Made by a program: the position numbers and the translations under genes
Assembly (NCBI GenBank): GCA_016931225.1
Contig: JAFGFE010000008.1
Span: 1 to 64,000, forward strand
Source of the DNA: Candidatus Zymogenaceae bacterium
Lineage (GTDB): Bacteria; Desulfobacterota; Zymogenia; Zymogenales; Zymogenaceae
Direction of reading: 5' to 3'
DNA length: 64,000 bases
The notes under the pieces: generated by a model
What the model saw: the letters and a program-made list of their open reading frames with translations, nothing else
What the model was told of the DNA's origin: nothing
The model's database searches: none
Shown: piece by piece, positions 1-7,848 of the stretch
Layout: each line of letters starts with the position of its first letter
How positions within the stretch are numbered: position 1 is the first letter of the stretch

Positions 1-62
1 ATCCTCCTTCAACTTTTTGAGTTGTTTGCCAGGAGGTATCTGACCACCTTTCTTTTCAACTG

Positions 63-317
63 TCAAGTCAAGTTAATCTTGTCACAGCTAAGAAATTCAT
101 AGACGAAAGAAAATATTATGGAAGGAATGAGCGCTCCCACTAGATACATATAGAGGAGATATTTCTTTTGGCTGTCCCATTTCTTCATGCTCGGATGATC
201 TTCGAATGCTTTATACATTTTTGCAACGAGTGGATTCATATAGAGAATGCCGCCCGCGATGAACCATGCGATCGAAACGATAAAACCGGCAAGGAGCGTG
301 TGTAAAATGTTTTCCAT
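63..317 (-). CDS. Small two-helix membrane protein, unknown function
   Basis: An 84-residue protein with two clear hydrophobic segments, about residues 5-28 (starting LLAGFIVSIAW) and 53-73, joined by a charged loop rich in Lys, Asp and His. No family is recognised. The start is an ATG at 317 preceded on the minus strand by AGAGGAA, a usable ribosome binding site. Base composition is more AT-rich than most of the window. The first 62 bases of the window, beyond its stop, read openly on the minus strand in one frame but run off the edge and cannot be assigned. Confidence 0.5.
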   Translation of the reverse strand: MENILHTLLAGFIVSIAWFIAGGILYMNPLVAKMYKAFEDHPSMKKWDSQKKYLLYMYLVGALIPSIIFSFVYEFLSCDKINLT

Positions 318-457
318 GTTTTTATTCCTCTGTCTCTTAATGATACTATTTAAATAAAAAAAATTTATGAATTGTATGGTATGTATTACTTCTTATATGC
401 AATCGCGTTCTTCTTGTCAAGCGGCAAATATCGTGATTATTCTTCCACCCATGTGTG

Positions 458-817
458 TCATGGCTGTGGAATTGTCGTCAGCAAGGAGTAAAAGTAAGAA
501 CGCGCACCGGAAGAGGAATGCTTATTGGAGCGGGTTTTTTTGTATCCCCACTTGTCACGAACCCTCACAGTACACACGCCTTCCGAGCATATGCGTGCGT
601 CGTCAAATTGCGGTTCTATGACGAAATCTCCGCTCATATTGATATAACCGTATAAGCCGTCAATTTCCCCCCCCACTTTCACGACGGCCAGACCTTCACG
701 AAATGTACCGGCGTAATCAAACTGAGGCTCAATGGCGAACTCCGGTCCTGCAAAAGGTTCCCGCTCGGCATACGCGCCGCCGAGCAGGGCCCCCAGCACG
801 ATCACCATTGAAATCAT
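458..817 (-). pseudogene. Short WG-repeat protein, probably frameshifted at both ends
   Basis: The reading frame encodes a hydrophobic leader ending GGAYAE and about two WG repeats (patterns like FAIEPQFDYAGTF and DKWGY), a beta-rich repeat usually found in many copies in exported or surface proteins. After DKWGY the repeat pattern stops abruptly at a run of seven A. The ATG at 817 sits inside the signal peptide; an ATG at 831 starts M-K-K but hits a stop after five codons, and one extra A in the six-A run at 823-828 would give an intact signal peptide (M-K-K-T-S then the leader). I read this as a decayed or indel-broken WG-repeat gene; translation from 817 of a short version cannot be excluded. 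Confidence 0.5.
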
Positions 818-930
818 GCTCGTTTTTTCATGGTATTGACCCTGAGGGGGAATCCTCCCCGCGGCGCCCGGCCTCGATTTTCATCTACAAGCGTCGAGGC
901 ACCATTGAAGCAGGGGAGTAATCACCTTCC

Positions 931-1000
931 CCGTGGGATCGGGAGACCCTCGCACCGGCAAGAGCGTGGGAAGGGGAGAGTTCCCCCCCCGATCCCACGG
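931..1000. repeat. 70-bp structured element: 13-bp outer stem with two inner hairpins
   Basis: Bases 931-943 (CCGTGGGATCGGG) are perfectly complementary to 988-1000. Inside are two further hairpins: 947-953 pairs with 964-970 (CCC-t-CGC against GCG-t-GGG), and 973-977 pairs with 982-986. Together they draw a three-way junction. It lies just after the stop of the minus-strand propeller gene. No T-run follows on either strand, so it is not a standard terminator. It could be a 3-prime RNA structure or a palindromic repeat. Confidence 0.55.
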
Positions 1001-1022
1001 CGTCCCCGTTGCTCCCGATCAC

Positions 1023-2183
1023 CTAATCGGCAAGCTCCATCTTTGACTCCGCCAGACGTTCCGCCGCCTCCAGGTCGATGACGGCCATCATGATGTCCGA
1101 GGGCGAAAGCATGCCGAGAATCCATGGGTAATCCCGGTTGACGGAGCTGGTGTAGTAGCAGACGTAGGCGGTGTCGCCCCGTATGACGAGGCCCGGATAC
1201 GAGGTGTCGCCGGTGCTGGGCAAATCGGTGAGGCGGACCATGTGGTCCTCCCGCACCAGAAACAGGGAGGTCCGCTTTTTACCCAGGATGCTGCCGGTGT
1301 TGTTGAGGATGAGCTTCGGACCGGTGTGGAACCTTCCCACGCCGAGGACGAACCCGTGACGATAAAAAAGCAGGGGGCCGTCGAACCGGGTGACCGTGCT
1401 GTGGTTCTCGGTCCACTCCACATAGGGCGGCTCCGAGACGGAAATCAGCGTATTGCCGTCATTATCCCCGAAGAGGTATCCACCCACTTCCAGGCGGGCG
1501 GTGGCCAGAATGCGGCCGTCGGGCAGGAACACGATGGCGGTCTCGTCGTTGACGTCGCCCTCGTAAATCTGGGAGACGAACTCCCATGTGACGCCGTCGG
1601 TGGATTTAAACAGGGCGGATTTTCCATGCTCGTGCCAGTACGCGGGGCAGTACCAGGTTTTCCCCCCATCCGGGGTCTTGGGCCTCCAGAAGAGCCATCC
1701 CTCGTGCTCGATGTCCACCAACGGCTCCCAGGCAACGCCGTCGACGCTGGATGTGACCGCCGTGGTGTAGGGCTCGGCGCTGAAATCCCGGTTTTTCAGG
1801 CAGTACATGAAGAGGCGGTCATTGATGACCGCGAGCTTCGGGTCCCGGATGTCCTCACCCGGGTTCTGAAACGTTGCGATCTCCTCCCAGGTGCGGGCGT
1901 CTTCCGAGCGGAGCAGCACCAGCACGGTGGTGTCGCTGGCGAAGTGGAACGGCGCCCGGGCGTGGATCAGGTAGAAGGCGTCGCTCCAGTAAATCATGTC
2001 GGTATTGGAGTTGTGAAACTCGTCGGCCGCTATCGGGTAGACGTCCGTCACGACGTCTCCGTCGACCACCGACCGGTTGGGACGGAGATACCAGTAGGCG
2101 ACGAGCAGACCGAAGAGCACGATGATCGTTAGAAGACCGATGCAGACCCACTTGAGCACCGTGAGGATTTTCTTTACTGCCAT
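1023..2183 (-). CDS. Membrane-anchored Asp-box beta-propeller protein, sialidase-like
   Basis: 386 residues. Residues about 8-31 form one membrane anchor (V-C-I-G-L-L-T-I-I-V type), and the rest should lie outside the cytoplasmic membrane. The body has at least three Asp-box-like turns, RSEDARTW, SSVDGVAW and KSTDGVTW, the mark of sialidase-type propellers and related glycoside hydrolases or lectins. The Arg triad and Tyr/Glu pair of true sialidases cannot be assigned by eye, so the enzymatic activity is unproven. ATG at 2183 is followed at once by Lys-rich residues and the anchor, which fits the start. It stands alone between the WG gene and the divergent transporter. Confidence 0.6.
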   Translation of the reverse strand: MAVKKILTVLKWVCIGLLTIIVLFGLLVAYWYLRPNRSVVDGDVVTDVYPIAADEFHNSNTDMIYWSDAFYLIHARAPFHFASDTTVLVLLRSEDARTWEEIATFQNPGEDIRDPKLAVINDRLFMYCLKNRDFSAEPYTTAVTSSVDGVAWEPLVDIEHEGWLFWRPKTPDGGKTWYCPAYWHEHGKSALFKSTDGVTWEFVSQIYEGDVNDETAIVFLPDGRILATARLEVGGYLFGDNDGNTLISVSEPPYVEWTENHSTVTRFDGPLLFYRHGFVLGVGRFHTGPKLILNNTGSILGKKRTSLFLVREDHMVRLTDLPSTGDTSYPGLVIRGDTAYVCYYTSSVNRDYPWILGMLSPSDIMMAVIDLEAAERLAESKMELAD

Positions 2184-2630
2184 GCGAGCGGCTCCTGTTA
2201 TGTATGAGGTGATGGAATGTTACGAATAGTACCGTATCGGCGGACAAAATACTACCAAATTTGTTATATAAAAACACCTTCTTGTTTTGAGATAAAGATA
2301 TATTTTTAATCCGGCGGTGTCAATAGCTGAGAGGGCGGCGGCGGGTATATTGTGTGACCGGTGGGATCGTGCAGATCGAATTTCAAAACGGACGCGCTTC
2401 CTGTGACCACGCCTCGTTCGACTCCTTCAGCCCGGGAGGGGCATCATGTAGTCCGACGATCCTTTTCGAGACGACGACGCTCCGCTGTTCCAATGATTTT
2501 CGTTCCGTTGCTTTCGACCGGCGATGACGCTCTCCGGAAGGGCTCGGCTCCCGTGGGTGATGGTTACACATTGTACATCACATCCCGCCGTGGTAGAATT
2601 CGAATGTTCCGGTTTGTTTGGGGATGGCCC
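2184..2630. other. Intergenic region with a hairpin upstream of the transporter
   Basis: This stretch separates the minus-strand propeller gene and the plus-strand transporter and should hold both promoters. An open frame runs from 2361 into the transporter, but its translation is Arg/Ser/Pro-rich and unlike the protein, so I treat it as leader. At 2557-2581 there is an inverted repeat GTGATG..TACA-cat-TGTA..CATCAC about 50 bases before the start codon. It could be a regulatory RNA hairpin; no known riboswitch consensus could be matched with confidence. Confidence 0.4.
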
Positions 2631-3800
2631 ATGAAGCTAGGTCCGTATGAGTTCAACTTCCGGGAGCTGGCCGGCTCCGTGGGGGATTTCGGGACGCTCC
2701 TGCCCCTGGTCATCGGCTACCTGACGGTCTGCCGCATGAATCCGACGGGGCTTTTGGTGGTGCTGGGGGTGATGAACATCGTCACCGGGCTCTACTATCG
2801 CATCCCGGTGCCGATCCAGCCCATGAAGGTGCTGGCGGTGGTGGCCATCGCCGCCGCCTGGAGCCCGGAGAAGGTATATACCTCGGCGCTGGTAATGGGG
2901 GTGGTGTGGCTGGTGCTGGGCCTTGGCGGCGTGATGGGCCGGATTTCGGCGTACACCCCGAAGAGCGTCGTCCGGGGGGTGCAGCTTGCCCTGGGGGTGA
3001 TGCTGGCGGTCAAGGGGTTGTGGATGATGTCGGGGGAGTGGGTGCTGGGGGTGATTTCTCTGGGGATCGTCCTGGCGATGAGCCGGTTTCGCCATTCCCC
3101 GGCGGCTCTTATACTGGTGGTCCTGGGGGTGGGGACAGCGCTCTTTTCCGGGGACGTGTCGGGCATCGGTCCCGTGGCCTTTACGCCGCCGGTCGTGACG
3201 ATGTTCGACCCATCCCTCATCTGGCCGGTGCTTTTGGAGGCGGGGTTCGCCCAGATACCGCTGACGGCGACAAACGCCGTCATCGCCGCCGCGGGGCTGA
3301 TGAACGATTTCTGGCCGGAGAGGCGGGTGAGCGAAAAAGAGCTCTCGGTGAGCATGGGGGCGATGAACCTTGCGGCGCCCTTTTTCGGCGGCATGCCGAT
3401 GTGTCACGGTGCAGGCGGGGTCGTGAGCAAGCACTACTTTGGCGCCCGGACGGGCGGCGCGAACATCATCGAGGGAGGGGGCGAGATCGTCCTGGGGCTT
3501 CTCTTCGCCGCGGGTCTCGTGGCGGTGCTGGGGGCGTTTCCCCTGTCGGTACTGGGGGCGCTGCTGATCATGGTGGGGATCGAGCTGACAAAGTTCGCAG
3601 GAAAACTCCGGTTCGACATGGAGCTTTTGACCGCCCTTGTGGTGGTGCTGGGGGCGGTGACGGTGAATATGGCGGTGGGGTTCGTGGCCGGGTTGGCGCT
3701 CCACTACGGGGTGCTGTGGATCGGCGGCGGAAAAAATCGAACGGATATGGATGAAGCATCCAGTCCTGAGACCGCATCGGACGTGAACGGGAACGGCTGA
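2631..3800 (+). CDS. MOT1-type molybdate/sulfate transporter
   Basis: About 389 residues and roughly ten hydrophobic helices. The N-terminal block ELAGSVGDFGTLLPLVIGY is characteristic of the MOT1 branch of the SulP superfamily (MFS_MOT1 family), as is the later segment GMPMCHGAGGVVSKHYFGA. Such proteins take up molybdate, and possibly sulfate, across the inner membrane; molybdate would serve molybdo- or tungsto-enzymes common in anaerobes. I choose the ATG at 2631 because the family motif begins seven residues later; an ATG at 2604 is possible. No mod or moa genes lie nearby. Substrate is inferred from the family. Confidence 0.85.
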   Translation: MKLGPYEFNFRELAGSVGDFGTLLPLVIGYLTVCRMNPTGLLVVLGVMNIVTGLYYRIPVPIQPMKVLAVVAIAAAWSPEKVYTSALVMGVVWLVLGLGGVMGRISAYTPKSVVRGVQLALGVMLAVKGLWMMSGEWVLGVISLGIVLAMSRFRHSPAALILVVLGVGTALFSGDVSGIGPVAFTPPVVTMFDPSLIWPVLLEAGFAQIPLTATNAVIAAAGLMNDFWPERRVSEKELSVSMGAMNLAAPFFGGMPMCHGAGGVVSKHYFGARTGGANIIEGGGEIVLGLLFAAGLVAVLGAFPLSVLGALLIMVGIELTKFAGKLRFDMELLTALVVVLGAVTVNMAVGFVAGLALHYGVLWIGGGKNRTDMDEASSPETASDVNGNG

Positions 3801-4017
3801 GGAGGGGGGAGTCCGCACAAACAGACCGGGGATGCCGACACCGGCTTTTCAGGCGCGGCGGCGGGAGGGAAGGTAACAACATGACGGATACCGGGAAGCG
3901 GGGTGTGTGTGATCGGACGATGGACACGTACCGATACACTCATGAAAGAGGAAGTGAAAACACATGGCGTAGGAATCGCCCAGACAATATACATATTTCA
4001 ATCAGCGGAGTGATACC

Positions 4018-4554
4018 ATGCACCGGATGTCAAAACCCTTTTACATGATATCATTTTTGGGCGTCGTCATCTTCCCGGTGGTGATCGGGGTGATCTTTCG
4101 CGCCTTCGGGATCGATATCGACGAGTACCGGCGGCAGGTGATGGCGGCGGTGCTCGTTTATACGACGATCATCTACCTGGTCTTCGTGTGGCGGATATGG
4201 ACCGCCCTCCAGGACGGATCGGCCCGAACCACGCCGCTGAGGGCCGCGCTGTTTCTTATCATCCCGATCTTCAATATCTACTGGGTGTTCGCGGCCTTTC
4301 CCGGCTTCGTCGATGAATACCGCGCCTACGCCGAGCGAAACGAGTTTTCCGTCCCCCGGCTGGAAAAGGGCTTCTTCGTGGTCTACGGCCTCCTGTTCGC
4401 CCTCTCTATGCTGACGTTCATCATCCCCTTTCTCAATATAATGGTGTTCATGGCGCTGTACATCTCGCTGTTGATCGTGGTATGGCAGGCGTGTGACGCC
4501 GTAAACGCCCTGGCGAATGATGTGGGAAGAAAGGTTCCGTTGTCTCGTAACTGA
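4018..4554 (+). CDS. Membrane protein, first of four tandem paralogs
   Basis: 178 residues with four likely membrane helices. It shares a layout with the next three genes: a hydrophobic N-terminus after a short basic start (MHRMSKPFYM), a short W-bearing motif (VWRIWTALQD, where the others have HYRMWAA), then LIIPIFNIYWVFAAFPGFV, then a C-terminal helix ending VWQACDAVNALANDV. The family is not recognised. This copy is the most diverged and the most GC-rich of the four, suggesting it is the resident member. An ATG at 4018 follows GCGGAGTGATACC. The conserved loop after the P-I-x-N-I-Y-W-x-F motif is rich in Tyr, Glu and Asn. Confidence 0.7.
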   Translation: MHRMSKPFYMISFLGVVIFPVVIGVIFRAFGIDIDEYRRQVMAAVLVYTTIIYLVFVWRIWTALQDGSARTTPLRAALFLIIPIFNIYWVFAAFPGFVDEYRAYAERNEFSVPRLEKGFFVVYGLLFALSMLTFIIPFLNIMVFMALYISLLIVVWQACDAVNALANDVGRKVPLSRN

Positions 4555-4583
4555 GTGGCGCTGGGAATCCCACCCGCATTCCC

Positions 4584-4610
4584 GGTGGGCCTGAATCCAC
4601 CCATTTTTTT
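4584..4610 (+). terminator. Probable rho-independent terminator after the first paralog
   Basis: GGTGG (4584-4588) pairs with CCACC (4597-4601), followed by a run of seven T at 4604-4610. An overlapping hairpin (CCCACC at 4570 with GGTGGG) could compete with it. Confidence 0.5.
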
Positions 4611-4645
4611 CCTACCAAAAAGATATACATTTGTGTTTTATTATA

Positions 4646-4674
4646 TTTACAAAATATACTCTCTGGTGTATAAG
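4646..4674 (+). promoter_or_regulatory. Sigma-70-like promoter of the second paralog
   Basis: TTTACA at 4646-4651, a 17-base spacer, TATAAG at 4669-4674. The start codon of the next gene is 35 bases downstream. The same promoter and leader recur at 6151-6179. Confidence 0.65.
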
Positions 4675-4708
4675 GAGGGAACACGAAACAGGCGGGCGGA
4701 AAACTTTC

Positions 4709-5314
4709 ATGCAGAAAAAAATTAAGAGAATGAACACGGGAATGTTCCTGGGGATTTTTCTCTTTACTACAATTTCCCAGGTGATACAGCTTATGATGGG
4801 AATAGTTATATTCTCAATCATATCGAATGATAACTATTCTATGTTGTCAGAGATATCGAATAATCGGCACATAATGTTGCTTTTCTGGGGGTATTTCTTT
4901 TCCGTGCTAGGTATATGGTTGATATGTGTCATACTGTTCCACTATCGCATGTGGGCTGCCATACATGATGAATATGTAAATACGCCACCAGCAATCGCCG
5001 TGCTACGGCTGTTTATTCCAATCTATAACATATACTGGATGTTCAATCTTTATCCCGATTTCGTGGAATACTACGAGATGTATCTGAATAGAAATAATAT
5101 TGAGGTGCCGCCATTCAAACCGTTGGCGCATCGTGTATTTCCAAAATTGATTTTGGCGATTGTTATTTTGGACGTTTTAACGAGATTTTTACCCTTCTTA
5201 TTTATACATGCAGGTCTTTTTAATCTCGCTGTATTCATTGTATTTTTAGTTGTTGTATATAGAACCTGCACAGCAGTGAACGCCCTGGCGGACGCGGTGG
5301 AGCGTGGTTCGTAA
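4709..5314 (+). CDS. Membrane protein, second tandem paralog
   Basis: 201 residues with about four membrane segments. It carries HYRMWAAIHDE in the first half, then LFIPIYNIYWMFNLYPDFV, and ends with VVYRTCTAVNALADAVE. The ATG at 4709 (M-Q-K-K-I-K-R-M) is chosen because it matches the start of the fourth paralog (M-Q-Q-K-I-K-R-M) and follows GGCGGA. The alternative TTG at 4631 would lie inside the promoter. Codon use is clearly more AT-rich than the first paralog or the flanking genes, so the recent copies may have come by transfer or relaxed drift. Function unknown. Confidence 0.7.
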   Translation: MQKKIKRMNTGMFLGIFLFTTISQVIQLMMGIVIFSIISNDNYSMLSEISNNRHIMLLFWGYFFSVLGIWLICVILFHYRMWAAIHDEYVNTPPAIAVLRLFIPIYNIYWMFNLYPDFVEYYEMYLNRNNIEVPPFKPLAHRVFPKLILAIVILDVLTRFLPFLFIHAGLFNLAVFIVFLVVVYRTCTAVNALADAVERGS

Positions 5315-5350
5315 GAACAACAGACACGTGACGGACGGGTTAAACAGTCG

Positions 5351-5380
5351 GGGGGCTGCCTTTCAGGCCCGGTCGTTTTT
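5351..5380 (+). terminator. Possible terminator after the second paralog
   Basis: GGGCTG (about 5353-5358) pairs with CAG-g-CCC (5364-5370) with one bulge; TTTTT follows at 5376-5380, separated by a short GGTCG. Weak but correctly placed. Confidence 0.35.
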
Positions 5381-5481
5381 CCGGTTGATATATAAACGGT
5401 GCGAGTGAAGATAGCATGCCTATAGTTTTTAACTCAAGGCTCGTGTAGAAAAATACGATATCTGACACTCGGAGGACTAAA

Positions 5482-6027
5482 ATGCCGAAGTACATTGAGC
5501 GAATGAACAAGACATTCTTCATGGGAGCCTTTCTTTCTCCCGTTATTGTTCCCGTTATTATTATTGCTTTTTCTTTGTTTCAAGCTGCTACGGGGATAAA
5601 CAGGCAGCTAGATGAAGGTTTGTTTGTGCCAATCGCGATACTATACGTCATATTCATGTTTATAATGTTTATATTGTTTCACTATCGCATGTGGGCGGCC
5701 GTCTATGATGAACGCGTGAAAACGTCTCCCGGGATGGCGGTTTTCCTGCTGTTTGTTCCAATCTACAATTTTATCTGGATATTCAAGTTTTATTTCGGCT
5801 TCGTTCAACACTACAACGAGAATGTAGAAAGATACGGCCAAAACACGGGCGTGAAGCCGATCGAAGGATATGCGTTTTTTGCCATGCCGATATTATCGGT
5901 CATGGGTGCAATCCTGGAATTCGTCGAGGCGGGGGCGATGTCGATTATCGTAAATATCCTTATTTACATAGTATTCCTGGTGGTTGTTTGGCAGACCTGC
6001 AATGCTGTGAACGCCATGACAGACTAG
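5482..6027 (+). CDS. Membrane protein, third tandem paralog
   Basis: 181 residues with four likely helices and the family motifs HYRMWAAVYDE, LLFVPIYNFIWIFKFYFGFV and VVVWQTCNAVNAM. The start, M-P-K-Y-I-E-R-M-N-K-T-F-F-M, matches the others in having R-M followed by a Phe-rich stretch, and GGAGGAC lies 10 bases before the ATG. It stops earlier than the second and fourth copies at the C-terminus. The sequence is closest to the fourth copy in the central part (both have KFYxGFVQxYNEN). Function unknown; the family is named here only by its motifs. Confidence 0.7.
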   Translation: MPKYIERMNKTFFMGAFLSPVIVPVIIIAFSLFQAATGINRQLDEGLFVPIAILYVIFMFIMFILFHYRMWAAVYDERVKTSPGMAVFLLFVPIYNFIWIFKFYFGFVQHYNENVERYGQNTGVKPIEGYAFFAMPILSVMGAILEFVEAGAMSIIVNILIYIVFLVVVWQTCNAVNAMTD

Positions 6028-6150
6028 ATGGGAAACAACGCCCCGCAGTTCCGTGACTGAACGATACTAAAAAGCCCGGACTAACTTCCTGCATTGCTGA
6101 ATTCTTTTATGTTTTCTTGAAAATATAATATACATCTGTGTCTTTTTGCG

Positions 6151-6179
6151 TTTACAATATATATTCTTCGGTGTATAAG
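6151..6179 (+). promoter_or_regulatory. Sigma-70-like promoter of the fourth paralog
   Basis: TTTACA at 6151-6156, a 17-base spacer, TATAAG at 6174-6179, identical in both boxes and spacing to 4646-4674. The leader that follows (AAGG..GTGAAACAG) also resembles the earlier one. Confidence 0.65.
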
Positions 6180-6214
6180 GAAGGGGCGTGAAACAGCCAG
6201 GTAGGAGGACTTAC

Positions 6215-6946
6215 ATGCAGCAGAAAATCAAACGAATGGAAAAGAAGTTTTTCATGGGAGTCTTTCTCTCTCCCGTCGTTTTGGCTGTCATTATTATTCT
6301 ACTTATCGAGATAATTCCTGGAACATACGGTGTTTTTGCAGCTCTTCTGGAATATATCATGGAAGATACCCTTATGTACATAATTGGACATAACCTAAAG
6401 CACGTCATTGAAGACAACACGATTATATTCATTATTACTATTTTATATAGCGTCCTTCTATTTACATGCAAAATACTGTTTCACTATCGCATGTGGGCGG
6501 CTATTTATGATGAACAGATAGATACACCCCCTAAGTTGGCCGTGCTGTTACTGTTTATACCGTTATACAATTTGTATTGGATTTTCAAGTTCTATCCAGG
6601 ATTTGTTCAGTATTATAATGAAAATATTGATCGATACGGCATCGGGTCAGAAGTTCAGCCGATCGATAAACTGGTGTATACAGCCTATCCAGTTACGCAA
6701 TATATAAGTGTAATAATAGTAATAGTATCGGCATTAATTTCGTCAAGGTCGTCGATTGGTGTTATGAATTTGGTTTGTTTTGTGGTCTTCATAATAATGG
6801 TATCAAAAACCTGCGACGCCGTGAACACCCTGGCGGATGTGGTGGAGGAAATTCCTATCCACGATACGAGTACGGGTCACCCAGCAAATGAAGGTATAAA
6901 GTTATTATTGGATGAAGTGAGAAGAGAAGAGGGCGGAAACGATTGA
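6215..6946 (+). CDS. Membrane protein, fourth tandem paralog
   Basis: 243 residues. It has the family core HYRMWAAIYDEQ, LLFIPLYNLYWIFKFYPGFV and SKTCDAVNTLADVV, with a longer periplasmic or cytoplasmic insertion between the first two helices (about residues 35-75) and a hydrophilic C-terminal tail of about 35 residues ending in acidic and basic residues that the other copies lack. The ATG at 6215 follows TAGGAGGA, a strong ribosome binding site. AT-rich codon use like the second copy. Function unknown. Confidence 0.7.
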   Translation: MQQKIKRMEKKFFMGVFLSPVVLAVIIILLIEIIPGTYGVFAALLEYIMEDTLMYIIGHNLKHVIEDNTIIFIITILYSVLLFTCKILFHYRMWAAIYDEQIDTPPKLAVLLLFIPLYNLYWIFKFYPGFVQYYNENIDRYGIGSEVQPIDKLVYTAYPVTQYISVIIVIVSALISSRSSIGVMNLVCFVVFIIMVSKTCDAVNTLADVVEEIPIHDTSTGHPANEGIKLLLDEVRREEGGND

Positions 6947-7002
6947 TCCTTACCCGGAGCAACGACAAGTTCTGACCAGAATCCCAATCGTGTGCATATT
7001 AC

Positions 7003-7848
7003 CTATCCCTCCTTCGGGGCGATGGTGTTGCCCCGGATATCCAGAAATCCCTCCCGCTCCAAATCCGCCACGATCCGCATCACCCGTTCCGCCTCCCCCG
7101 GGAACCGGGCCAGGATGTCATCTTTTAAAATGAGACCCTGCTCCACCAAAAGCGCCAGCACCGCGCCCCGGATCTCCCGGTCCGACCCCTTAAAGGGGGA
7201 CTGCGTTGTGTGGTGTGCGCTCCTTTTTGCCGGATTTTCCGCCGACTCCTTCAGGAAGACGCCGTAGTCCATCAGGCCCCAGTACCAGGTGCGGGGGTCT
7301 TCTCTATCCAGCGTGGCCTCCACCAGGGGGAGGATGTCCCGATCAGCAACGGCGTCCGTCCCCTCGAAAAAATAGTGGATGAATACGGCCCGGATGTTGG
7401 TCTCCACGAAGACCGAGGGCTCGTTGAAGGCGAAGGCGAGGAGCGCCCCGGCGGTGGCGGGGCCGACGCCCGGAAGGGAAAGCAGGGCCGCCCCGTCGGC
7501 GGGGAGAACGCCGTTGTACTCCCGAACCACCACTCCGGCGGCCTCTTTCAGATAGAGCGCCCTCCGGTTGTAGCCGAGCCCCTGCCACAAAGACAGCACC
7601 TCGTGAGTCGAGGCATCGGCCAGGCTGAAGACATCGGGGAGGGTGTCGGTAAACCGGACGAATTTCTCCACCACCCGGGCGGTCTGGGTCTGCTGGAGCA
7701 TCAGCTCGGACACCAGGATGCGATAGGGATCGGTTGTCTCCCGCCAGGGAAACGACCGCCCCGCACGTCTGTAATAATCCCTCACGATCTTTTGGAAGGC
7801 GTGTATCTCCCGGTCGTCGAGGCGGGGGCACGTACTGGTATCGGTCAC
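7003..7848 (-). CDS. MutY-like HhH-GPD DNA glycosylase without Fe-S cluster
   Basis: 281 residues from a GTG at 7848 whose GTGA overlaps the stop of the gene in front, so the two are probably translated together. The N-terminal part has FPWRETTDPYRILVSELMLQQTQ, the adenine glycosylase signature with the catalytic Glu at about 48. The helix-hairpin-helix is LPGVGPATAGALLAFA. Where MutY has the catalytic Asp (D-G-N-V) this protein has Glu149 in V-E-T-N-I-R. The four Cys of the MutY cluster are absent, and there is no NUDIX-like C-terminal domain. It is probably a base-excision repair glycosylase of a divergent subfamily; its substrate base cannot be told. A longer GTG start at 7902 is possible. 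Confidence 0.75.
   Translation of the reverse strand: MTDTSTCPRLDDREIHAFQKIVRDYYRRAGRSFPWRETTDPYRILVSELMLQQTQTARVVEKFVRFTDTLPDVFSLADASTHEVLSLWQGLGYNRRALYLKEAAGVVVREYNGVLPADGAALLSLPGVGPATAGALLAFAFNEPSVFVETNIRAVFIHYFFEGTDAVADRDILPLVEATLDREDPRTWYWGLMDYGVFLKESAENPAKRSAHHTTQSPFKGSDREIRGAVLALLVEQGLILKDDILARFPGEAERVMRIVADLEREGFLDIRGNTIAPKEG

Noticed and set aside
1-62. Possible coding end on the minus strand at the window edge
   Set aside because: Only about 20 codons are visible and no start or family can be assigned.
2361-2630. N-terminal extension of the transporter frame to 2361
   Set aside because: The extra 90 residues are Arg/Ser/Pro-rich and unlike the family; the conserved motif begins just after the ATG at 2631.
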